Of a stretch of 11,484 nt of DNA, positions 1 to 8,549 are shown one piece after another; the first letter of the stretch is position 1; each line of letters begins with the position of its first letter. The position numbers and the translations under genes were made by a program. The notes beneath the pieces are model-generated. The model was not told the origin of the DNA. It saw nothing but the letters and a program-made list of their open reading frames with translations, and did no database searches. This stretch comes from Isohypsibius dastychi (Eukaryota; Tardigrada; Eutardigrada; Parachela; Isohypsibiidae), in contig JAQIWT010001292.1 in assembly GCA_034696485.1 (NCBI GenBank), positions 1 to 11,484 of the forward strand, written 5' to 3'.

Positions 1-437
1 ACAAAAAATGTAGTTTCTTTTCCACATCAGAAAGATCATATTTGAGTTTCATTTTTATTCTCGAAGGAGGCAAGTACAGTCTTCCGAAATGGTGCTCAAT
101 ATTGGTGAAAAGATGTTTAATATTTACCAAGCTTGCCTTGCCGTGCATGTACTCTTCGGTTTTTCTTTTTTCGTTCTTTGACAAAGTATTCTTGATGAAT
201 TAGTTGCCAGTTAGCGGGAAGGCGATGAGTGCTCATTTTGCGATACGCATGTTAAGCATGGAGAAATATTTCAAGACACTTGACTAACTAACTGATATCC
301 ATCCTATAGCCTGAGTAATGCAGACAGAAATACCAAAATAAATGCTTGCTCCCATTCTCCACTTCGAACGAGAAATCGCTGATCATGATGTTTCTTTCGT
401 CTGCGCGCTTTCCAACTGGAAGAAAACTTGGTATACC
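1..437 (-). CDS. Possible partial gene of unknown function running off the left edge
   Basis: I do not recognise this product and the call is tentative. On the minus strand three open stretches can be joined in phase. The first, 437-334, begins after a TAG acceptor and ends at a G|GTATTT donor. The second, 231-153, follows an AATGAG acceptor and ends at GTACAT. The third, 94-1, stays open to the window edge. The joined frame contains peptides such as KRADERNIMISDFSFEVENG, THRLPANWQLIHQEYFVKER and LYLPPSRIKMKLKYDLSDVE, whose mixed composition looks more like protein than chance. The introns would be 102 and 58 bases, normal for this window. Against it, no start exon is identified, the acceptors lack good pyrimidine tracts, and a plus-strand frame is also open over 3-206. 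An ATG at 236-234 with A at -3 could instead be a start. Confidence 0.28.
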
Positions 438-1189
438 CTACAACCCACGTTATTTGTTTTTTTGTAATTTCGTACATTTATATTCGCACGTCCGACTTGG
501 TTAGTGATTATTTCGAGCACAAAGATTAGAGTTCAGAAATTGTCTAAGATATTGAGCAGTTTGTCAGGTCTTTTGGAATGATGACCAGGTTCTGAAGCAG
601 AGTGTTTTAATGTCCGAAGATTCGACCAAAATTCTAGTTTTTTGTCAGTTTTTATCTTGTTCACCAGGTAGACGTAAATTAACGTTTTATTGCGCATGTT
701 TTTCGGAAAACGGGAGCTGTAAATAATATAATCTTTTTGTTTTTTTACTGATTTTTTCAGCACATTTGTAGTCATTTTTTTCGATGTGAGCTCCAGCATT
801 CGTCTGCTCACACGTCGTTTACGTTCTCTTTTTCTACGCTTCTCTGACTCGAAAATAGCTTTTCTCCTTCCCTTCCATATTTTCATATGCGATTTGAAAA
901 ACGCTCACCGTCTCTCTCTCTCTCTCCATTTCCGTCCATCCGCCTCATCGTCGTCGTCTACTAAATCCCCAAATGTTTTCTCTCCATCATCTTCGCCGAA
1001 TCCGACACAACATCATACGATCCTTTTATGATCCCCCCTTTTTTCACTTCCCCCAACCGGAAGTTCCATTTCTACCTGTTTCCCATTCTACGACCGGAAA
1101 TGGATTGAATATATGAGTTTATCCATTTCGATGCCCCCATGCGGATTTTGAATCAACTCGACCATCCGTTTCGATGTGGGAATATCGGT
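438..1189 (+). promoter_or_regulatory. Upstream region and probable promoter/5'UTR of the CEP164-like gene
   Basis: No gene is supported here. The stretch 790-1090 is strongly pyrimidine-rich on the plus strand, with a TC dinucleotide run at 911-926 and TCG triplets near 948-958, and it lies directly upstream of the first coding exon. This composition is typical of a promoter or 5'UTR, but I see no convincing TATA box or initiator. Open frames on both strands across the pyrimidine tract are compositional: Ser/Leu/Pro on one strand, Lys/Arg/Glu on the other. If the left-edge minus-strand gene is real, its promoter or first exons may share this region. Confidence 0.35.
911..926. repeat. (TC)8 dinucleotide microsatellite
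   Basis: Eight uninterrupted TC units lie in the pyrimidine-rich tract about 260 bases upstream of the start of the CEP164-like reading frame. GAGA-type elements in animal promoters read the opposite strand as (GA)n, so a regulatory role is possible but not shown. Confidence 0.8.
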
Positions 1190-4100
1190 ATGATGAAATC
1201 GGCTCGACCCCAGATATTGCTCCAAGAAGAAATCTCAAACGAAAATCCCGACAATCTCGATGAAGAAGGTGCGTTGATCTGTTTTGTTGTGTCGGTGGAC
1301 TATATTTGAAATGATCGATAAAGGTAGCAGACGATTTCTAATATATCGATTAAATTCAAATCCATTTTACATACATCGGAAATGTCGTTCCTAACAACAC
1401 TCAAATTCCATGATAGAAAAAGGATCGAGTTTTTTGATAAATGATAAATAATTGCTCGAGGAAGTTGCTTTCAACTCCCGATTTCACTCTCTCGATTCGA
1501 TTTCAAACATTAATGTTATGCATGTTAATCTTTTAGTTCTAAGATTTTTCTTACTGTTTTGAAAGTGATTGAGTTTACGCAGAGATTCCGAGATTATCAA
1601 ATTCTGAACGCAGAGTTGGTGTGTTATGTCTTCTGGGCTTGATTTCGAATGGATTTTGTTGAAAATAAATTCAGATTTCGGTTCTTTATCGGTGAACACT
1701 GTGAATTTGGATTTCGTGATACAGTATTTTATTTTGCCACAAGTATGAGATTGAGAACCCGTTCCTTTGTAAATTTCACCAGTGATTGTGGGCAGAATAT
1801 ATGAATTGATTTGAAGGTCTATACAGAGTAGGTTTAGATTGTGAACTGCACTTAGTTTCGGACCCAGTTGCTTCTTCAGTATTCCTGTTGGATAATTGCA
1901 TTGTTTATCGCGCTGTGTTAGAATATCGGAACAAATTTTTCCGCGTACAACTTTGGTGCATTCCGTCAAGAATGAAATACAGAATCTGACACTTTGATAA
2001 AAAGTCAATGATAAAAAAAATGACGAAATCTTTCACGGAAGTCTGTGCTCGCATATTCCAACATGTTTTTTAAATCCGCATCTGTAATGGACTTACTTCG
2101 GTTGTACAAAAATGTTTGCTGAAATTCTTAGCGGAAAACCATTCCCCAGAACTTCATTTTTTTCCGTAGCACAAAAATAGAACGAGAGGTTGCGATTTTT
2201 TTTGGGACGTGTGGGAAGTGTTGACCTTAGCATCTGGGTTTGAGCTTGACATGTGAACTGGCGGCTTTTCTGGGGATGTTTACGTTGTTGTAACTAATCG
2301 GTCTTCTTTCTTTGTAGATATCGCCGAATATGCTCGCGCATTGGGCATCAACGTGAAAGATGAGGAGGATCTCATATGGATTGCACGCGAAGGATTAAAT
2401 GCACCCCTACCCGCCTTATGGCGAGCCATGTTAGATTCACCACTCTTTCATTACTTGAAATAACAAATTGTTTAATTTGTGCTTCTTAGAGAAGACCAAC
2501 CGTCCGGACAGATTTATTACTTCAATGTCGAAAATGGACTCTCCTCATGGGAACACCCTATAGGTTGGTGAGATAAGTTGTCGAAAAAAATGTTTATGCA
2601 GAATTGAACTGGTGTTCAAGTACCAGGTAGGTGTTTCTAGATACGAATTAGCACGAACTAATGGTAGAGTGGTGGACTACCTGTTTGGTGTTCCAGCCTA
2701 TCTATTCACCACACTTCTACGGTTTGCTGTGAGAATGCATATTTTCCGAAGTGAAAACTGGACTTTTTACGGCTCGGTGATTGTTGTTTTAGTGGATGAT
2801 TTTTCGATTGAAAATCAGCCTTTCGAGAGAAAAATCTCTAGCAATCTGGACTACTGTAGTACTGGAGTTCGTGATCACTAAGACTCGTATGAGACGCTGT
2901 TTTAGCTGCTCTATCATTACCCTATGGTCAGGTTATGAAATTGTCCGGAATTAATGAAGCAAGATTTATGATCAGCATTTACGCAGAAACTGATGCATGA
3001 ATAAATTGTGATTTCGTTTCAATCTGTCCTAATACTCGTTCAGGTGCGCTGATTTATTTACATGTTTAGCGGCAGTTTGTATACTGTAAATTTATTGTAG
3101 TTAAAAGTGTTAAAAAGAATCCTCGAGATGGGATTTCAGTTATCCTGGCTACAGATCTATCTGGCGTTTGGCCACTGCTGTCGTTTTTTTACGAAAAAAG
3201 GCAGAAAATGATCTGTTTTCTCACGTTTTATGAAACGTGAAGGTGCTCTTGTCAGTAGCGGAAATAGGTGTTTGTGAATGATAGTGAATGAAAACTTGCT
3301 TCCTGGAAAATATTTCAAACGGCTTTTTAATTGAATAATTCTGTAATTTATTTCTTTTGGCAGATGGTCATTATCGGCAAGTTGTGGAGCAAGAGCGTCA
3401 AAAGCGCTTACGGAACAAATGTGTCGAGCCGGAAACTCCTCCTTCCAAAGAACGAGATGACGGTTCGCCATCACCACGGCCAAGCTCGGTAAGATTAGCA
3501 TATTTCGCCCATCTCTTCTCTAAAAGCGACACTATAATAACTCATTTGACAAAAATAGCAAATGCCCCAAACTTGAGTTACATAATAGACCTTCAAGTCT
3601 CTTCACTTCTTTGGCTGAATTGGGTTTTTTTTATCTTGATAATTTGACATATTACATAGCGAGGATTATAACAATAAACGCAAGAAGAAAATCTGGCGGC
3701 TCAAAATGTTAGCATGAAATTGTATGACGTCAGCACGTCCTAGAAAAAAGAAGTTGGCTATTTTCAGGAAATATCAGTGTTTGGATGACCCTTCCGTTGC
3801 ATTTCGCAATTAACTGACGCCATTGTGTTGTTTCATTTTTCTGTTGTTTTTTTACGCTTTTTCCAATTTTGTTTATGCTACCCTAATCATGCTTGTCAAG
3901 AGTGCAAAATGTTTTGAAGATTGTTGTTTGTTTTCAGCCGTACAATATATTCCGCCAACAAAGTCCATCCCGTTTCGAGCGTCCACTTCTCCGTCCTCGC
4001 GGCTTCTCTCCACATGCTCAAAATAGCCTCCCACCTCGTTCCCCCCTGGCAGGGGGGACACTACAGATGCCCCCACCATGGGCCAAGCCGTCATTAAGTC

Positions 4101-7100
4101 GACCTGGGTCCAAGCCATCATCTCCACTCCCATCACCTGACCCAAGCCCCATCGCATCTCGCAAAACTAGCAATGCATCCGATGGACTCATCCACATGAA
4201 ATCTCCCAGCTCGGAGAACTCATCGTAAGTGTTTAACTTTGAGACCGAAGTGGATGTTGCTCTTTTTTCTGTGAGTCTTGCTCGATTGGTTAGGTTACCT
4301 TTTCTTTTCTTGAATGCTTGGTTTTGGGTTGGTTCGGTTGAGTTTATGTTCTGCTGTTTTGTGCATGTTTGATTGATTGCTTGTGTTTGTTTCTTTTTCG
4401 GGGATCACAGTCCTGCATTCAGTCGAACTTCCTCTCCTAATGCAACCTCTGCCAATACTCTGATGCAAGAGCCGCCGCCCCTTGAATCCGGTGTGGGCAA
4501 GTCAAGGTACATGAGGAATGTTACGGTTTGGGAAAGATGTGTGTTTATGTCGGTCGTTGGGGCGGGTAGGTTAGTTTGAGAGACGGGTTTGATCTAGTAG
4601 TGTACTGTATGTATGTACAGACCCAGCGGTGATGCCGTGATGCACGATAACGGGTTGATTACACGCATTTGATGACTCCTATCTTGTTTGGTTATACGGA
4701 TCTCAATCAAAGGTTACGTCGTCTGGTTTTGATGTGTTTGAGAAGCAGTTTTTTTAAACGTTTTTCTGCTCTTTTTTCCAAATTTGAAGACACAGTGCGA
4801 AGTGAACCCGTTGATTTCGGAAAGAAAGAGGAGAAGGTTTGCAGAGCTAACCCACGGCCAATCAAAACCAGAATGCTCTTTTCCATTGATGAGATTCCTA
4901 CTTGATGTCCTTCCTAGTTTTTGTGAAACCTATCTCACCAAATCTCAATGAATTGTTTCAGAAATGACAAAGATTTACTGATATCAATTTGTCGCGTTGC
5001 GTCTGTCTGTATGCATATGAATTTTTAAGCGCATTTACCAAGCAAGACGGCAACAGGGTTCACAAGTTACGTAAACGGAGTTGATGTTCAAGACATTCGT
5101 TTTCAATTTTACTTCCAAGCCCAGTAAATCGAAACACTGTTGATATTTTTCACATTTTATTTTCATACTGTTTGTCCAAGAATCGTGTACAGCTTGTCAG
5201 CTCGGAATGATGAAATTTTCGTTTTGTTTTTATCTGTTCCATCTGATCGTTTTGTTGCATCATTTGACGGGACTTTGTTTCAGTTCATTTCTATCTTGAT
5301 TCTGATGTGCCTAGGGGGGTTGGTTTTAGTTGTTCTCTTCGAAATTCAACTTACGTTCTTTATTGATCAACTTTGATTAGGATATCGGAATCATTCCCAA
5401 AGAACGATGTTATGCTCAGTCGTGGGTCAGCAGTATCAAATGGCCCACTCGAAGCAAGCAAGTCTGCAACTTCAACGAAAGCTTCCACGGAATCGCCAAA
5501 GAATTCCATGCCTCAACCCAATTTCAAAGAGGAAGAGGAGAAGCTGAGAAAAGAAAACGAATTGTACTTGAAAAATCTCAAAGAGAGATTGCTGAAAGAA
5601 CGTGATGATGAAGAGAAGAAACTAAGGTACGACATCTCATTTCTTGTATATATTTGTTCTTGAGCAATATTTTGTAAAGGTCACAACTGGTGGAAGACTT
5701 GCGAAAGCTGAGGGAAACAATAACGAAAGAAAAAGACACCGAAGAGAAAGATATTCGGTAAAATATGGGGCATGATCTCACGACCGAAAATCGTCGGCAA
5801 CATTTGGTCATTGTATAGGAACCGACTTGTGGAAGATATCAAAAAAGTAAAAGATACCATCAGAATGGACCGAGAAAGTCAGGAGCGGAGCATAAGGTAT
5901 GCAGTCTTACAATTCGCAGTAATCTGATTCTGAACATGGTGCTTTATTGGAAAGAAACAGATTTGACCTTTTTTGAGACTTTGATTTATTTTTAGAGACG
6001 CCGTCAAAGCTGATTTGCAAAAGCTGAAAGACCAGCTGGAAGTTGAAAGAAGTATGCAGGAGCGCAATATGAGGTATTAAAGGTCATCAAATAACAAGTT
6101 CGTATTTCACACATTTGTCAATCCTTTCTCTAGAGCTGCTGCAGCAGAAGATGAGCGGAAAGTTGAAGAGAATTTGAGAAAAGAACTGGAAGAAAAGAAG
6201 GCTCAGCTGGAGAAACAGGAACGAGCTGAAATGGAGGAGTTAAGGAGATCGATGGATGTGGAGATTGCCCAACTCCAGGAGTCTCATAAACAAAGAGTTG
6301 CGGAACTTCGGAGAAAATATCAAGTTGAAATAGAACAGGTGACAGCTGGACATTGATTGACCTCTTGAGTCTCTGTTTTGTGATCGACATTTTTGAGGCG
6401 GATAATGATTTAATCCTGTTTTGGCTCAGCAGTCGTTTCACTCACGAACAGGTGTTTCATTCCAGATCGAGAAAGAGATGGAAAAGCTTCGTTGTGACAT
6501 TGAAAAACTCCGGATGGAAACTGGTGACGAAATTTTCTTCAAGAAAAATCAAGTACGTTTGGGGGTTTACATCTGACAACTAACTTTGAACCTTGACCTT
6601 TTCTTCGGTTTCAAGATTGATGCGTTGGAACGCCAGAAAAGCGGCGTCGAGAAACAAATCCAGGACTTGCGGCAACAGGTGACCTAATTTATTATTCACA
6701 TTAGAATGCTTTCTCATTCCAAAAGAATTCCGTTTTCTTCATGATACTTGACTTTCAGGAGAATGACATCAGGGCTCAATGTGAGACTTTGAAGGAAGAA
6801 CTCAAATCGCTGACCAAGGAGGCCAAGTATTCAGAGGTACATTGATTTAACTTGACAAAATTTGCATTATCGATTTTGTTGAATTGAACAGCGAGCAATG
6901 CAGCGATTGGAGCGAGAACGAACTGACCTCGAAGAGGACATGTACATGTTGCAGCGAACGAAAGCTCGTTACATGGACCGGGTCGAGTAAGTCCCACTTT
7001 AAGAATACCAATATCGATTTACATGTACTTTTGGTTTCGCTGGGAATTTTCATTATATTTTTAGGCAACTGAGAATCGTGGTCGGAGAGAATTTGTTCCC

Positions 7101-8227
7101 ACTTCCGCATGAAAAGACCAAAGGAGGTATGGATTGACATAACATTACTTCGAGATCGTTAATTTAGAATATATTTCAAATGTTTTGGAAGTGTTTGTCA
7201 AAGACTCTTGGTAGACACATGTTGAACAAAGAAAAACTTCATAGTTGCTTCGTGTTCACAGATGGCGTTTCAGCCATACCTCAAGCTCCCAAAGAACCGC
7301 TGTTGGATGCCGACCCTCAACCCATCCAACCAATCTCTGCTCAGCCGGAATTCAATCCCGCATTTCTTTCACCATCTCCATCACCTTCACCGAATATCAA
7401 TTCCCGTCCACCAACTCCATCTCGCAGCCCCTCAACATCACGTCGCAACACCAGCCGACATGATGACCGCTCAACAGGTGGAACGACAAATGGGTACGCT
7501 TGTGCAATTCTTTAACAGCTTAAGAAGAAAGAAATAACTTCCGGTCCGGTCGTGGATGTTCGTCAGTTTCATTATCCTAACCTTTGGGTTTTGTTTGTTT
7601 GTTCCAGTGAACCGTTCGTGGAAACCCCATCTAACCCCCCAGTGAGTTCCCAATATAACACAGCCCCTTTAACTTGGTGTAAATCTGTGTTGTTTGTGTT
7701 TGGTTAGCTTGACTCTAACACTCTCCTCCATGCGTCTCTGTTATTGTTGGATGATGATGATGAGAATGATGTGTCATCATCAGGCTACTTGAACCACCTC
7801 ACCCTTCCTCCACCTCATCCACTGTCCGTACACGATTTGGATCAATTGATGATACGAGCAGCCACAGCGGTTCTTCCATCATTAAGCGCTATCGATCACG
7901 AAAAGAGTTTGTTGACCTCATCCTATACCTTGCTTGTGGCCTTTGCTTGACGATTGTCCTGCTTTTCTTCTTTTCCTAGTCGGCAAGTCACACCAACCAA
8001 TACAAATACCACAAAGTGACCCAATTGTTTTTCAAGACGCGTAAGTTGTTTTCCTTTTCTCGCGCTGATTTTGGGGAATAAACTTGGTTGTCTACATTTC
8101 CGGTTGACAATAAATATGTTGTTTCAGTGGGTCATTTGTGCTGCGGAGTCAACTGGACGCTATTAAAGTGTGGATGGCCAATCGCAACAAGGACGCTTTC
8201 GTCTTCTCCGACCCGGCCTTTTTCTGA
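1190..8227 (+). CDS. CEP164: CEP164-like centriolar distal-appendage protein (WW domain plus coiled coil), about 20 exons
   Basis: Homologue of CEP164, which in vertebrates sits on mother-centriole distal appendages, recruits TTBK2 through its N-terminus and is needed for membrane docking and ciliogenesis. Exons: 1190-1268, 2318-2429, 2490-2563, 3364-3488, 3938-4224, 4411-4506, 5381-5626, 5680-5757, 5819-5896, 5996-6073, 6134-6338, 6466-6552, 6616-6678, 6759-6836, 6892-6986, 7065-7126, 7262-7493, 7784-7827, 7980-8040, 8128-8227. All have GT/AG borders and compatible phases, giving 759 residues, about half the length of human CEP164. WW domain: W61, YYFN, W84 and HP, followed by a DGHYRQVVEQER motif like the family's D-x-HYR-x-x-V-x-x-ER. 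Pro/Ser-rich linker at about 110-300, coiled coil at about 305-600, second Pro/Ser-rich linker, then tail LDAIKVWMANRNKDAFVFS, which resembles the human C-terminal EANRRWLERVKND. ATG 1190 is chosen because it gives the same spacing to EYAR as in human; an upstream in-frame ATG at 1139 would add 17 residues. The 3' exon choice is uncertain: using 7608-7641 and 7708-7906 instead of 7784-7827 also stays open and gives 822 residues. Confidence 0.85.
1269..2317 (+). other. Intron 1 of the CEP164-like gene (1049 bases)
   Basis: Donor GTGCGT and acceptor TTTCTTTGTAG, splitting the Asp codon before IAEYARALG. It is the longest intron in the window. It contains a 174-codon minus-strand open frame at 1484-2008 that I cannot assign to any family (see findings). 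I recognise no RNA gene or transposon in it. A first intron of this size is a usual place for enhancer elements, but none can be named. Confidence 0.75.
2318..3399 (+). other. WW module of the CEP164-like protein (exons 2-4)
   Basis: These exons carry the part that identifies the family. Exon 2 reads EYARALGINVKDEEDLIWIA then REGLNAPLPALW. Exon 3 adds GQIYYFNVENGLSSWEHP, and exon 4 opens with DGHYRQVVEQER. This is the CEP164 order: an acidic E-x-x-W-x-AREG helix, the first Trp after LP, an aromatic YYFN strand, the second Trp and the WW proline, then a charged helix. In vertebrate CEP164 this region binds TTBK2. The two Trp are 23 residues apart, one more than I recall for human, and the extra residue lies at the exon 2/3 junction. 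The intron 2430-2489 is 60 bases with donor GTTAGA. Confidence 0.85.
2564..3363 (+). other. Intron 3 of the CEP164-like gene (800 bases)
   Basis: Donor GTTGGT and acceptor TTTTGGCAG, phase 1, interrupting the Asp codon between HPI and GHYRQVV. A better-looking donor, GTGAGA at 2568, lies 4 bases downstream but would break the frame, so the upstream site is preferred on homology. Nothing recognisable lies inside; the 89-codon plus-strand frame at 2612-2881 shows no domain and is bounded by intronic sequence. Confidence 0.7.
3489..3937 (+). other. Intron 4 of the CEP164-like gene (449 bases)
   Basis: Donor GTAAGA and acceptor TGTTTGTTTTCAG, both strong, phase 0. It separates the WW-module exon from the Pro/Ser-rich exon 3938-4224. 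The interior is AT-rich with poly-T stretches, and I see no coding or structured element in it. Confidence 0.75.
4507..5380 (+). other. Intron 6 of the CEP164-like gene (874 bases), with a possible alternative last exon
   Basis: Donor GTACAT and acceptor TTGATTAG, phase 2, splitting an Arg codon. Within it, a frame at 4803-4905 could be joined to exon 6 in phase through the AG at 4801-4802. It would add a short hydrophilic tail containing EPVDFGKKEEKVCR and stop at TGA 4903-4905. The acceptor context is weak, so this is only a candidate. The remainder is AT-rich and holds nothing I recognise. Confidence 0.6.
5549..6073 (+). repeat. Tandem 26-residue coiled-coil units, three on consecutive 78-base exons
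   Basis: Exons 5680-5757, 5819-5896 and 5996-6073 are each exactly 78 bases, enter and leave in phase 2, and share an Arg codon split at each junction. Their 26-residue products align without gaps: hydrophobic residues at unit positions 3, 7, 10, 14 and 25, Asp at 6 and Arg at 26 in all three. The last 78 bases of exon 7 (5549-5626) code for a fourth unit that keeps L7, L10, L14, L25 and R26. The hydrophobic spacing 4-3-4-4-3-4-4 sums to 26, a heptad/hendecad mixture typical of a long, nearly straight coiled coil. Tandem exon duplication is the simplest origin. Exon 6759-6836 is also 78 bases but phase 0. Confidence 0.85.
7494..7515 (+). other. Read-through of the exon 17 donor ending in a CaaL prenylation motif
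   Basis: If the GTACGC donor at 7494 is not used, the frame continues as GYACAIL and stops at TAA 7513-7515. The last four residues, C-A-I-L, fit the CaaX rule (Cys, two aliphatic residues, X). Leu at X is the form geranylgeranyltransferase I prefers in Rho-family GTPases. The protein would be 698 residues and lack the conserved CEP164-like tail. No canonical AATAAA follows closely, so this end would need an intron-retained transcript. The motif is seen directly; its use is inference. Confidence 0.3.
7608..7641 (+). other. Possible 34-base cassette exon (GEPFVETPSNPP)
   Basis: A strong TTTGTTTGTTCCAG acceptor and a perfect GTGAGT donor flank 34 bases that join in phase to exon 17 (split Gly codon) and continue the Pro/Ser-rich composition. 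Because it enters in phase 2 and leaves in phase 0, its inclusion switches the downstream reading frame. Exon 7708-7906 (TTGGTTAG acceptor, phase 0 in, phase 1 out at GTTTGT) then restores the frame of the last two exons. That second path contains an acidic LLDDDDENDV stretch. Inclusion or skipping of this exon decides which of two overlapping frames is translated. Confidence 0.45.
7784..7979 (+). other. Alternative terminal exon with tail-anchor-like C-terminus
   Basis: Spliced from exon 17 (phase 2) to the CATCATCAG acceptor, the frame stays open for 64 codons to TAG 7977-7979, giving a 756-residue protein. It runs through a Ser/Thr/Pro linker, a basic patch KRYRSRK (7884-7904) and then about 20 mostly hydrophobic residues (DLILYLACGLCLTIV followed by LLFFFS) directly before the stop. 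This is the layout of tail-anchored membrane proteins. Caution: in the canonical model only 7784-7827 is exonic and the rest is intron 7828-7979. The final hydrophobic codons coincide with its polypyrimidine tract, which reads as Phe/Leu/Ser by composition alone. Confidence 0.35.
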
Positions 8228-8479
8228 CTCGAAATAGAATCTCCAGTGGATAGATGGATTGTAGTCTGATGATGTTGATGCAAATCGAAAGATGCTCAAA
8301 AGCCAAAGATTATTGAATGAATGTCGAGCAGCCCATCAGTCCAATTTAAATCCCCTTTTTATGCTCTACTATAGTATTGAAAGCGAAATGAAATCTGGCT
8401 GATCCATGATTGTATAGTTTCCTTTCCATACCTGGTTTTTCGCTGATTGTTTCACCATTAATGAGATGAAAATGGTCGA

Positions 8480-8496
8480 ATTTGTATTGGTTGGTG
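8480..8496 (-). repeat. 17-base perfect inverted copy of 7991-8007
   Basis: The minus strand here reads CACCAACCAATACAAAT, identical to plus-strand bases 7991-8007 inside the penultimate CEP164-like coding exon, 472 bases away. A further partial match (GGCA followed by AGT) precedes both copies. By a simple estimate, a perfect 17-base match within a window of this size is unlikely by chance (well under 1 in 100 for random sequence). If one CEP164-like transcript contains both, they could pair as a long-range hairpin. Confidence 0.85.
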
Positions 8497-8549
8497 ATTC
8501 ACTCTGCCATCTTGTATTCCCATTACATGCTGCAATCGTGAACCAACTT

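Noticed and set aside
533-886. Minus-strand 117-codon frame rich in Lys/Arg
   Set aside because: Its basic N-terminal half is the reverse reading of the pyrimidine-rich tract upstream of the CEP164-like gene, and I see no domain or supporting splice structure.
786-1031. Plus-strand 81-codon Ser/Leu/Pro-rich frame
   Set aside because: Low-complexity translation of the same pyrimidine tract; it does not join the CEP164-like first exon in frame.
2612-2881. Plus-strand 89-codon frame inside intron 3
   Set aside because: Flanked by intron sequence, no splice sites that join it in phase, no recognisable motif, and the WW-module exons splice across it.
3157-3501. Minus-strand 114-codon frame
   Set aside because: Overlaps and shadows the well-supported exon 3364-3488 on the opposite strand.
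3873-4157. Minus-strand 94-codon frame
   Set aside because: Antisense shadow of the Pro/Ser-rich exon 3938-4224.
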